Translations under genes and position numbers: made by a program
Part shown: positions 49,901-62,000 of the stretch, in pieces
Layout of the letters: each line of letters starts with the position of its first letter
How positions within the stretch are numbered: the first letter of the stretch is position 1
Assembly (NCBI GenBank): GCA_022818135.1
Contig: JAFMSR010000017.1
Span: 11,732,561-11,796,560 of the forward strand
Source: Saxidomus purpurata
Taxonomy: Eukaryota > Mollusca > Bivalvia > Venerida > Veneridae
Reading direction: 5' to 3'
Length of the DNA stretch: 64,000 bases
The notes under the pieces: generated by a model
The model's input: the letters and a program-made list of their open reading frames with translations, nothing else
Told to the model about the DNA's origin: nothing
Databases searched by the model: none

Positions 49901-52900
49901 TCCTCATTCTTCGGGTAGTTGAGATAAACTATTTATGTGAAGCATTGTCAAAGCTGTTTTATTTTTTTTACCAAAATCTGAGAGCGAGCAGCTTTAAGTT
50001 ATTGAGCAGAAACTGTTTTTTAGATGCACGATCACAAACCACTGTGACCTTGAACTTTGACCCGGTGACTTCAAAATGAATAAGAACCCTCTATTGTCCA
50101 TGACCAATGTCCTTAATATAAAGTTCAAGATCTCTAGGTCAAAGTGAGCGAAATCCGTATTTAAATGCGAGGTCACTGTGACATTGACCTTTGACCCAGT
50201 GACCCCTAAATGTATAGATTTCATCTACATTTCCAACGTCACTAACAAGTTTGAGACCACTAGGCCAACCGGCCAGCCGACCGGCTGTCCGACTAACCTA
50301 CCGTTAGCTGCAAAGCAAAATACCCTCACTTCTTCAGAGGGGGGGTGCATAAGACTGGGTATGTAACTACATATAGAATTGATCCCACGTACCAGTAAGT
50401 GTACTCTTCTAACCATTTCTGTATTGCCCAAGCAACAGCTCGATCCTCCTGACTGAGATGACTGTTCATGTCAACATTGAATTTCTCGTTTAAATATTGC
50501 ATAATGAATTGAGAATCGCCCAGGGTAACACCGTTGTATTCGATCCATGGTGTCTTGTTCTTTGGACCGCCTTTATAGTTGAAATCAAGCTAAAATGCGC
50601 ATGCATAATAGAATAATTAGCATGTTACTTATTCATAAGCAATATATTGTATTTAAATTACAAGTAAAATATGGTAATAATTATCAAGTGCAAAATGTTA
50701 GACACAACACCACTATTACATTTTAATAAATATTGTAGAACCTTTTAACAGGTTAAAAGGTGTTGCTTGATTTAATCGGTCACAACAATTCCATTCTGTT
50801 AATAAGGTGACAAAAGCAGCTACAGTCTGTCAATCTCTCTTTTCAAATTGAAGCAAGTCATTACTAACGTTTTGTGGTAACATTGAAGTAATTAAATCAA
50901 ATTGCATAATACATTCGAAAACAATACAAGCTAGGACAAATATTGTTTAACACCCACAAAGGGTGGTGCGGTGGTCGAGTGGTTAAACGCTCCGGACTAC
51001 CAATCCGGATAACCCCGGTTCGAAACCCGACCGGGGCTCTGGAAATTTCGGAAACGCTTTTTAGTGTTTCCCACCAATCTAGAGATGAACTGGTTAGAAA
51101 CCCGGAGGTAGTCTCACGTGTGTCAGTGCTATACTTCGGTCATGTAAAAGCACCAAGGGGTCTATTCGTAAAGAATAGGTACCACAATTGAGTATCTTAT
51201 TCAAAATGAAAATGCCAAAAACAGTTGCAAGTTAATAAATATCTGACAACGGTGACAACGGACCAACCACCTACACTAATAAATCTTAGAGAGGTCGATG
51301 TAAGGATGTTTTTGCATTGATTTGTGAAACTGTATCGATGTTTTATTTGACAAATTTGTAGGCAAGGTAAGTCAGAAAATAATTGGACTTTAAATTGAAA
51401 AAACTCACAAAAAAAAACAAAAAATTAAATTCGGAGTATCACATGCGAAGATACTGAAGACTGAAAATTTCCAAAATGCAGGATCATGGAGGCGGTCATT
51501 TTGAATTAGCGATTAAATTTTCATGGTTAAATATTCGTGCAAATTACTACTGCTAAGTAGCTAACAGTAGCTACGAAGCAATATTAAACATGGTAACCTA
51601 CATGCCACCTAATCAATGTTATCGATTCCTTATGTCAAATTTAAAAAAATATTTCAACGGTGTGTTCGTGTTAACAATCTTTTCAAGTTCATGCTCAGTT
51701 ACAGTCTGACTTACGTTCCCCTTTTAACTTGGTCTCAAATCTCAAAACAAAGACCATAAATATTGATGCTGTTTATACCTGGAATGGTATTTTGTGTATC
51801 CTTAGATAAGTCTCTAGCTTCATAACAAAGTGTCCCATATTCGGAATGAACGCATTATATCGCGGGAAGACGTGCAGAATGACTCTGTCTCTAGGGTAGT
51901 CCACACCACATACTCTGAAAGAAAATCAGTAAAGGTTCTTAAATACGTAACATTCTTGCATGGGAGATAGATGTACTGCTGTAATGTCTACAGGTTGGTT
52001 TTTCCAACAAACTGTTCCACATAAAAATCGCCACTAATCTTGAACAGCCGAGCGCTTTTTAAATACCTCATGAGCAATGTCAATAAAATACTCTAACAAC
52101 TTGCGTTTTCAGTTTTTCAGGAACGATAGCAATAAACTGCTCTTGCGTTTTCAGTTTTTCAGGAACGGTTGAAGTTCGTTAATGTAGGGGGATGTAATGA
52201 GTACTTCTTGTTTAATGACCATTTGGAATACTTTGGAATTTGGCGCAGTGGTTAGAGCGTCTACTTTGAGTTCAAGAGGTCCCGAGTCGAATCCCCGTAG
52301 GAGCTCAAATTCATCTTCATAAAATATTGTTACCTCCAAAATAATATTAACATGAGTGTTGAATAAAAATGCTCGTGGCTAGTGAACAATGGTGAATATT
52401 TCGAGTATTTGATAAGAAAAACAAGAATTAACTTTATTATCATGATGCTCATGCCACGGTACGAACTTAATAACAAATGGGGAGAAAATGTGTAAGCGAC
52501 ACGATAACTCAGTTTGGAATGCATTCGCCCTGAAAGCGAGTGCTCCGGGTTCAAGTCCCGATAAGGCAGCATATTTTCTGCATAAAGATAAAACTTGACT
52601 GGATATTTAACTATGAAATCCAGCTACGCATCTCTTTCATATACTAAAAATCGCACTGACAATCTGTTGTAAAGAAATCTATATCCCTTTTGAATCAGTA
52701 AACGAAGAACATTTCTCAAAAACAATCGATCAAATGAAATAGCGAAACATGACATATCGTCTATAATTTGAAATAGCTATAGTCGCTCCGTCAAATAGAA
52801 TATTAGTTCTTTTACTTGGGAAACATCTGGATAAAAAAGCACATTATAATGTGTGTGTGCGTGCGTGTGTGTGTGTGTAATAATGTTCCAATTATAACAG

Positions 52901-53812
52901 GATTTTTGACCAAGTTGGAACAGAAATCAGTATGTTGAACGAAAGAGATTTTGTTGCATGCTAACAAAGGTACAAATGTAACTCGTGCGAAAATATCGCA
53001 TACAAATATTTGAGTTATCTCCCTTGTGTTGCCACAAAACTCTTCAGTTTTTCGGCTTTTCGTAAACACGACATGGCGAAAATAAGCCACCATATAAATT
53101 GTACTACAGCAGTAAAAGAAAATAGCGAAAACACAGGTACTGTGATGCCTGCTTCAGTAATATTTTGGCTACAGTTATACATATATAGTATAACTGCAAG
53201 ATGAATATTCGAGAGGTCGTTGTAAGTTCAGACTGTGTTTACTGTTTACACTCTGGATTTATTGATGAATACTAGAGGTAGTGTGCCAAACAACAATATG
53301 AGCAGAACGTTGTATATCGGCTTTCTGCATTTGTCCAGCAGGTTATCTACTGACAGAATTTCCACCATTATTTCTTTTTTTCCATCTTACATGAGTCATG
53401 ATTCTAACATGGCCACTTAGTTCACAGAAAGAAATATGCAAACACGGTCAATGGAACCAAACAGGCCATAACTGCATTGTGGTTGATTCTACTAGTACAT
53501 GTAAACAAAATTGTCAAAATTTAGATTTCTTTAAAAGCAATCAGACGTCCAATGTCACCGATGTACATGACATTGTATTTGCACATCTCTTAACCATATC
53601 ACCTTTAAGTTACAGCGATTACATATATAGTAACTGAATAAATGGGTCACACATTAGTATATATACATGACATTTAAACCGGTCTAGAAAATGCATACTA
53701 ACCTGGTTCGTTTTCTAAATCTCCTAAGTATCATCCATGAAGACCCCAGTAACACTGCTGCAGTCCCTATATACAGTTTGTTATCCCTTATAAAGTCACG
53801 AAGATATTCCAT
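46966..53812 (-). CDS. FAXC-like: FAXC-like protein, copy B, complete
   Basis: Six exons on the minus strand: 53703-53812, 51779-51914, 50393-50589, 49121-49329, 47682-47801, 46966-47060. Every exon is the same length and phase as in copy A, giving 288 codons and a TAA. It has the same N-terminal hydrophobic anchor, the thioredoxin-like half with PWIEYNG and GDSQ, and the GST C-domain with TVGVGRH and KKFIMGDKITETDC. Exon 4 differs most from A (for example RISGKRKIRQAMN against KVTAKRQLQQTTY), while exon 5 is nearly identical, so exons have evolved at unequal rates or been converted. The acceptor of exon 3 is TAG rather than CAG. No break was seen. Intron 4 holds a 38-bp repeat and intron 2 a SINE. 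Confidence 0.9.
48175..49015. repeat. GTGATCCGTCTG tandem repeat in copy B intron 4
   Basis: Irregular array of a unit of about 38 bp (GTCCGTGATCCGTCTGTTTC plus TGATTTAACTGGCGTTAT), mixed with a shorter unit of about 23 bp (CTCCGTGATCCGTCTGTTCT). Copy A has the unrelated 74-bp minisatellite in the same intron. Confidence 0.9.
49950..49995. mobile_element. Fragment of the TTAA-type MITE, right end
   Basis: TTTTTTACCAAAATCTGAGAGCGAGCAGCTTTAA matches the last 30 or so bases of the 45030-45384 element, with a TTAA after it. The left part is lost. It lies in intron 3 of copy B and has no counterpart in copy A. Confidence 0.75.
49999..50335. repeat. Dispersed repeat with GTGACCTTGAACTTTGACCC motifs
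   Basis: Two units of about 150 bp (CACTGTGACCTTGAACTTTG and CACTGTGACATTGACCTTTG, each followed by a CAGTGACC-type block). A related, weaker stretch lies at 6420-6560 and 63425-63560 in intron 4 of copies A and C. Confidence 0.6.
50962..51185 (+). mobile_element. tRNA-derived SINE
   Basis: The head has TGGTCGAGTGGTTAAACGC (A box), a CCGGACTACCAATCCGG anticodon-like stem-loop and CCGGTTCGAAACCCG (B box). An unrelated body of about 150 bp follows. The acceptor arms do not pair, so it is not a tRNA gene. It is in intron 2 of copy B and absent from A. Confidence 0.7.
52236..52312 (+). mobile_element. tRNA-like SINE head
   Basis: TTGGCGCAGTGGTTAGAGCG (A-box-like) and CCGAGTCGAATCCCC (B-box-like), in intron 1 of copy B. 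The adjoining TTGCGTTTTCAGTTTTTCAGG is present twice (52102 and 52144), a small local duplication. Confidence 0.55.
52488..52575 (+). mobile_element. tRNA-like SINE head, orthologous to the one in copy A
   Basis: ATAACTCAGTTTGGAATGC and CCGGGTTCAAGTCCCG match the head at 10870-10955 in sequence, position and flanks. Confidence 0.6.
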
Positions 53813-56032
53813 TTTAAGCATGTATTGCACGCCGTACACGACAGCTATGATAAATTCTGGTGTACGATACTCGTAATACTCCGGATTTGTCGCCGTTCAC
53901 AAGAGATGTTGGCTGCTGTAAAAAAGCATCAAATGGGTTATGTCCAACAATACGGACATGTTTTCGACTGGTAAAATGGAATAATGTCGGCTCCGCGCAT
54001 ACAGGTGATAATAAAAGTTATGTTCGGAAAAATCCAAATCGCCCGGTAAGTAACTCATGATCAGTTTATACGTTAGATGAAAATATCGATTTTCATTTTC
54101 TTTTAAACTCCATTGATATTGAGTTGGTATCTTGTATCTTGGTTCAATAGTATGACTGTTTAAAGTCCCAGGAGCACTTTGGATGTAAAATAACTTGTAG
54201 CTATTATACTGCCAGACACGATAGTAGGCACGTTATCAATTATCCTCATGCTGGTTTATTCTACTTTTAAAGCAGTAACATGTTCGAGACCATCCCTTAA
54301 ATATACTCAATACTGAATGTTATTGCATTTATCCTTACAGCTTTTATACATAGTCGCAATAACTTCGTATATATACATATGTGTATGTGTGCCTTGTGTG
54401 TACATGATAAACACTGTAGCAAATACACACTGACCTCTTTAGTTTATTAACCATCTTGATTATTATTCATGTTGTCAAGATTAAATTGCTGCAGTCACTA
54501 AATAATACTCAGTATTATCCATAATCAATTCACGTAATTTTAACTATGGATTCCATTTTTGAGCTGTTTGAAATAAGTCGGATATAAATTTTGTCATACG
54601 GTACTCTTACAGCAGTAACGCGGTAGTTTATTGTCAAGTAGCAATCATTGTAAAGTATGTATTAAACTAAGAAGTATTTGAAATATTGATCGAAGGTGAT
54701 TATCCTTACTATTGAAAATGTGGTAAGATTTGGGCATTTTAGGCATTTTATGATAGCTAGCACATTAGAACCAGTGACCATTTTAATCCATCGTTTAAAA
54801 TATTGAGTTATGATCAATTATATAAAAATAAAAAAATAGTTACAATTTAATGCATCAACTAATTTTACATACAAACATTGGAATACATATACACTCAAGT
54901 CTAAGTCCCCTTTACCTAAAACCCGAGGTCCGAAGTATCGGTGCTGTACACCGGGCATGTTTTAGAACCAGGGGTGTCTCTGGAACGGGACGCGTTCTGT
55001 AACTTGCACTATCCCCCGAAACCTTAATTAAACACATTTTCCTGGGGGCGTTGGTCATATGGATTATCCGGTACCAACGATAAAACTTTAAAATACATAC
55101 ATAAGATAGGATCATAAACAATATTCGACAATATAAAGGGGAAGTAACTGCTGATTAAATAATGTTAAACTCCAGTAAGCTATTACGTTCAGTTACAACA
55201 GATAGTTCCTTCATGACAATTGAATGAAATACTGTTATTTGTTTGTAATGTATTTGGTTATCGATAAAAGGTTATATAGTCTACATATATTCACCGAAAT
55301 ATAGATCTATAATTTGCATAATGCATTCGCCAACAATACAAGCCTAGGATAAAAATTGTTGTCTAGCACTACATCTTTGCATGCGGAAGCTATTGAAGTG
55401 GCATTGATATAGAAGCCATGTAGTGAACCAAGGGACAAAGGCCACCAGCGGGATAAGGCAAAGGCGGTTGTGGTAGCAGGTTTTCTTCATCAACAACTGC
55501 CTCTTCTATAGCTGGATTGCGTATAGTTTTATTGCTACACACATAACAACTTAAAATCTGTATAGATTAAACTCATTATAAGCACAAAAAAGTGAACAGT
55601 TTCTTTGCGTATATGCTGTCATTACTGTAAACAAACTTATTGTCATGTACAACTTTTCAGCTTAATTCACATTTGCTAGAATTTGGCAATTTAAGAAAAC
55701 CTTAGCATAACATCAAACTTTAGCGTCTGGACGTTCATTGTTTACATGAAATGCAAACTTGTATACCCGTGAATAAAATCGAAACAATTAAATTGAGTAA
55801 CCACTACATGTGTTTACTGTAGTTTAAGATCGGTCTGAACAACCATTATAAATATATACAGTAATAATGTCACAACTATTATGTGTTACAGAAGCATATG
55901 TTCCTCTAAGTCCTGCTTACTTTTCTCATAATACAATTGATACTGCACAATATAACATCGTCACTTTTATTACTTCGTTTCTTCTGTTCCAATGTTGCTC
56001 CTAATCCTATTGTAATAACACAGTCATGGATA
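53813..56032. other. Spacer between copies B and C
   Basis: Repeats the D-A spacer (1547-4362) nearly end to end, with small indels and without the LINE fragment. The first 240 bp upstream of the B start codon are the block shared by all copies. No gene was recognised. Confidence 0.7.
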
Positions 56033-59000
56033 TTATTTCTTAAAAGTTGCTAAGATGTCTTCCCAGTCCATCCAGTATGTATCCTTGATTCTGTCTAAGT
56101 AATCTGTAACATTCTGTAGCTCTCCATCTAAAATAAAAAGTACATTAAAATCCTTGATGTTTACAAACAAGAATATTGTTTGTTGTTCTAGAATCACACG
56201 CAGAAACGACATAACAACACAACTATTGCTGCGTTTTTATTTCGTTTCAAGATCTAATTATTGGACAGTACGAAACAATAAAACAACATATCGAGGGTTC
56301 GGCGCAATACTATACTAACTGCTTTCCACATTTTTTTTCAGGAGAAGGAAAAAACTGTATTTTTTCCCAATGTTTAGACTACTATAACTTTTCTTTGGTA
56401 TGTGAACTACAAATGAGATATGTTTTCATAATAGATTGGAGTTTTATTAGGAACTTTATCTATTTGTTACTTTTAAGGGAAAATTTGAGTTGATATAGTC
56501 TTGCCTCTGAAAATCCTTATTTGACTATGGAAGTTTCAGTGCAAGACTATATTAACTTGAGTTAACATAGTCTTGCTAGTATTATTTTATGAGATTATCA
56601 ACTTGATTCTCATGCAAGACTATTGTATCTTAAAAATAAATAAGAATAAAACCTTTTAATATTATTTCTACTAAAATCTATTTTATAGTCTGATGATTGA
56701 GTTATAGAAGGAACTGATAAAAGCATCATACTCTTTGATTTGTCACATCTATGTATGATAATTATTCCTTAAGAGCTTTTGACTAACGGTGACTTTTATG
56801 TCAAACTAGCATTAATCATTTTGAACAAATTTAATTATATATTTTGTAAATATGTATTAAAAAGTCAAAGGGATATAATTTGATAGGGATACTGTCACTG
56901 TTCTTTAAAAAAGTGGTTCAATTTATTGTCGACATTTATTTTGTTGTTCAGATTTATATTACTTCTAGAAGTGAGAAAAATGGACAGATTAATTTCATGT
57001 CATTCTATTAATGCAGGGCTTCCCCTGCCAATAACACCAACAGCACACATTCTGCAGAGTTGCGAAATAAATTTGAAATTGGCAACAAAAGTTAAGGCCA
57101 TATCTGTCCAAATTGTAATATCGCTGAAGTGGCAACGGATTTTCAAAACCCAGGGAAAAACCTGGAAAGTACAATAGCTTGCAAGTATTGTGTGTCATGT
57201 AGCATGTTTCAGTATTAGCATGATCAGTGGGGTAACATGTACTCTGTTTCCTGGATTGAATACTTGAATACACTTTGCAGCTGCTAATCAAATTTAAGGA
57301 TAAGTGATATACATGCAAATGAATCCAAACTTTGTCTTAACAAATCTTTTCTATTAACTGGGCATGTCTTCACCCTGCAATATAATTCACTTCTGATTCA
57401 AGTTAAACTATCCAATGGTCCATTCTCATACTGTTTAAACCTAATAAAATTATCATCGAGTATGAATTTTATGCCCATATCAAACTATTGAAAAAGAATT
57501 TATTTTCTAGGTGTATCTTGAAACAGATACCAGTTATCTTTGCCAGTAATAGGTAATTTACAAAGTATAGAGAACCAATTCAAATTTTCTCTACTCTAAA
57601 CTTTATTATATATGATATACCTGAAAATAAAGTATTTCAGCCTCTTGTGGAAAACAGCACTTAATTGAATGTTTTTCCATCTCAAAAATAAACTATCCTT
57701 GAAAATAAGCCATTAAATCCATTGAAAAAATGAAAGTGAACCATGACTTATTTTACATGCATGCCTGTTCTGTCTTAAAAAATGTTGTAAATGCAGAAAT
57801 ACTGGCCAAAATACTAAACCCTAATAAATAATTATAAATTAGAATTACACAAGGTACATGTAAAGTAATCATTGACAATATTTACGAGGGCAAAGAATTC
57901 TAGCTTCAGTCAGTAGAAGTGTTTTAAGTGGCATTTACAAATTGAACATAGCAAAATAATACCCCAGTTTTGGTGGTGTGAAAACTGTATTGCACACTGC
58001 AAGTAACTCTGTGATTATGAAGCAATATTATTATACCTATGATCCTGAAAAAAATTAACCCCTGTGTAAGCTGTTATATTTGTGGTTGAAAATTTTACTC
58101 CAGTACAAGTGGTTATATTCGTGGTCAAAATTTAAATCCAGTATGAATGTTATATCTATAAGTGGTTATGTTCGCAATTGAAAGTTTTAAACCAGTACAA
58201 GTGGTAATGTTCGCAATTGAAAGATTTACTCCAGTACAATTAAGTGGCTTATACATAATGTTCGCAATTGAAAGTTTTACTCCAGTAAAAGTGATGTTCG
58301 CGATTGAAAGTTTTACTCCAGTACAAGTGGCTATGTTCACAATTGAAAGTTTTACTCCAGTACAAGTGGTTATGTTCGCAATTGAAAGTTTTACTCCAGT
58401 ACAAGTGGTTATGTTTGCGATTGAAAGTTTTACTCTAGTACAAGTAGTTATGTTCGCGATTGAAAGTTTTACTCCAGTACAAGTGGTTATGTTTGTGATT
58501 GAAAGTTTTACTCCAGTACAAGTAGTTATGTTTGCAATTGAATGTTTTACTCCAGTACAAGTGGTTATGTTTGCGATTGAAAGTTTTACACCAGTACAAG
58601 TTGTAAAGTTTTACTCCAGTACAAGTGACTATGTTCGCAATTGAAAGTTTTACTCCAGTAAAAGTGGTTATGTTCGCAATTGAAAGTTTTACTCCAGTAC
58701 AAGTGGTTATGTTCGCGATTGAAAGTTTTACTCCAGTACAAGTGGTTATGTTCACAATTGAAAGTTTTACTCCAGTACAAGTGGTTATGTTCGCGATTGA
58801 AAGTTCTACTCCAGTACAAGTGTTTATGTTCGCAATTGAAAGTTTTACTCCAGTACAAGTGGTTATGTTCGCAATTGAAAGTTTTACTCCAGTACAAGTG
58901 GCTATGTTCGCAATTGAAAGTTTTACTCCAGTACAAGTGGTTATGTTCGCAATTGAAAGTTTTACTCCAGTACAAGTGGTTATGTTCGTGATTGAATGTT

Positions 59001-62000
59001 TTACTCCAGTACAAGTGGTTATATTTGCGCTCGAAAGTTTTACTCCAGTACAAGTGGTTATGTTCACAATTGAAAGTTTTACTCAGTTCAAGTGGCTATG
59101 TTTACAATTGAAAGTTTTACTCCAGTACAAGTGGTTATGTTCGCGATTGAAAGTTTTACTCCAGTACAAGTGGTTATGTTCGCGATTGAAAGTTTTACTC
59201 CAGTACACGTGGTTATGTTCACAATTGAAAGTTTTACTCCAGTACAAGTGGTTATGTTCGCGATTGAAAGTCTTACTCCAGTACAAGTAGTTATGTTCGC
59301 GATTGAACCGAAGGTTTTACTCCAGTACAAGTAGTTATGTTCGCGATTGAAAGTTTTACTCCAGCACATGTGGTTTTATTTGTGGAGGAAAAATTTACCC
59401 CATTATAAGTGGTTATATTTGCGCTCGAAAGTTTTACTCCTGTATATTAGTGGTTGTATTTGCCCCATTTTGTGGTTGCAAATGTTATGAATTACAGAAA
59501 ATTTTATGAATTAATGATCTCAAAATTTTGCATGTGGATTTGTATATTGCCATTTAAGTAACATCTCATTTTACTGCAATCAGAATTTGTGGAATGTTTA
59601 AAACCTGCAATATCAAATTAAAACATGTCAATATATTCCCAAACATTTCAACATCACAAACTTTTACATTTAAACATTAACTGTATACAACAAAATACAT
59701 GTATGGCTCCTGTAGGTCAGTTGCTACCATAGGGCCTCAGTGCTCTAGGTGTGAATCAAACCAAAGAAAAGGCTTTTTACTTTTTTTCGTAATCCTAAGT
59801 ACAATAGACCAATACACAAGATTATTCATTAGCATGAAAAATGCACACATTACATAATATTCACAGCTCTGATTCCTTGCAATACTATTGGTTTTATTTT
59901 TATTGTGACTGTCATTCCTTGAATACCATAATAACAAAGGGAAAAAGTTATGAAACACTTTCTGAGCATATTTCCCTCCTTTATTCTACCAGGCTCAAAG
60001 CAGGCAGACATACGGTAAACATTCTTAACTAGCTGGCTGCTCGGCAACAGGCCATACCACAAAAAAAACCAGCAGGGATTTTGAATTTTGATCCCCAACT
60101 GTTAAGGTGAATGACTAAATCACTCTACTAAGCCAAGAGAGACTCTACACATGACTGTTGACCTGTTGATGTTTTACAGCATTTCTAAATCTTACACTGA
60201 AGAGATCTCTTTTACAAATACAGGAAGTAGTCCAATTCTTTTTGGTAAGCGAGAAAAGTACAAGAGTTTTAGCTTCAGCAAATCTCTGCAAGTTACTTTT
60301 CAAATGGTTTTGAGTTCATTACTGCCACTAAATTGTGAAACAAAACACATTATGTTTGTATTTGGTTATTATTTAGAAAATGCAAATGGCACAAAGTCTG
60401 TTATAATGTATCATTTTCTGTGGCTAATCATTATGAGTAAATCCCAAAGACATGTCCCAGTAGTTTTATTTTCTAGAAACATCATATTCTTATCTCTAGG
60501 GAAGCTGTTGATTGCAAAAGTTTTTTTAAGAAAACAAAGAAACTGCCAACACATTAATACACAAAAGAATTAAACGCTATGTAAGAATTGCCAAAATGGC
60601 TCATTCTAGGACTTTAAACACTTCAACAGTGACAATAATTATGTCAACCTGTTTATTGTAAATGAATTCTTGTTCCGGCACAAAATATTTAATTGGACAA
60701 GCTGTACCCTTGCACTTAAAATACTTATAAGTTAAGTTTATTTTAAATGCAAAACTACTTGTAACTTGACTTGCAATAGTCTTGCACCCAAAACTTCTTT
60801 CGGTATAATGTTATTTTGTAGTGCAAGACTATATCAACTCAACTTAGAATAGTATTGCAACTAAGAAAGCATCCATTTTGAGTTACTATAGTTTTGCAAT
60901 TTTCTTATATCTAAAAAGAAATGTGGTATTTTCCTGTAATATTTCATGAGGATATGTATGTGTAAAAAATGAACTCAAAAACACAAAAAAGTAAATTTTG
61001 ACAAAATAGGCTGTTAGTATAGTATTGCGCCGAACCCTCGATATTGTCGTTATACAATGTACACACGATCATGTATCGGAAGAGGTAACCAAGCGAAAAT
61101 AACATGCTTGAGCTAATAAAGAACACAGATTTGCAGTTTGACTATCATAATGCATATCATAAAATAAGTGCAAGTAAGTAGGGTAAAACCTATATTTTCA
61201 GATTTTGTACCAGTATGCATGGGAGTCATACTGGGGTCTCGGCGAGTTCACATGTGCCCAATAGATTACGTCTACATTGTATTTAACAGGCATGTGATAT
61301 CCTTTGAACACCTGTAACGTAATAAAACGTATACGCGGGTTAAGACAGGTTTGGCCTTCCATAGAAGTGACAGTGACCGTATGGAACACGTTTTGTCTGT
61401 ATGAATTTAAAGGCTATGCCGACAGCTCCTGACTGTTGAAAACTCAGACGTCCGAGGCAAATGCTGACACTTTTAGACGACCTTGAAAATGACCTTGGAC
61501 ACAATTTTACCAGCTTTGAAAATTTTCATTTTACCAACGTTCGCGTACAGGCCCCTGTGGGATAGTGTTTTGAGCGCGTGCAAATATTTTTTCACAGACA
61601 TAAAGCAGACATGTCGTACTCAAACCTAGGTATATTGACATCTTATGAGAACGCTTGAAATTGACCTCCCGTTAGCAAAAAAAAAAAAAAAAAAGTCCAT
61701 GCGCAGGTTAGCAGGCAGGGTGACCCCTGCGCGTGACCTCTAGGTGGGCCAATGGAAATTTTACTTTCATGTTACAGCTCAATCTATTTGCTGACGTATA
61801 CAACACGCGCAGTAAACCGAAAGTAGCCAAAACGTGATGTACAGTGTTTACAAAAACGCATGCATGTCTGTCGAGTGTGTAACAAAATATGCCGGTGTCC
61901 AAAGGATATACGCAAATCATCTAGGCTGTATTTGTAGGGATGTCATATAGGCGCGCCAATTGAGGTTAAGTTGACGCAGAGACTTTAAAATTACTACATG

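Larger units (their letters stand above)
56291..61041. mobile_element. 4.75-kb DNA transposon-like element with 29-bp TIRs, superfamily unassigned
   Basis: The ends are perfect 29-bp inverted repeats beginning TCGAGGGTTCGGCGCAATAC. The corresponding place in copy A (about 4630) is uninterrupted, so the boundaries are exact: a TA (or ATAT) target duplication. Subterminal motifs of the TATAGTCTTGC type occur at least four times within 350 bp of the left end and four or five times near the right end, in both orientations; the TIR itself contains a variant. The interior has a 39-bp minisatellite. No transposase motif was recognised; open frames at 56926-57177 and 60151-60573 are unlike any family known to me. 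Probably non-autonomous. Confidence 0.88.

Noticed and set aside
50962..51040. Functional tRNA gene
   Set aside because: A and B boxes and an anticodon-like stem are present, but the acceptor arm does not pair and a SINE body follows.
58162..59290. Open frames of 155-221 codons on both strands
   Set aside because: They follow from a 39-bp repeat unit (13 codons) and have no unique domain.
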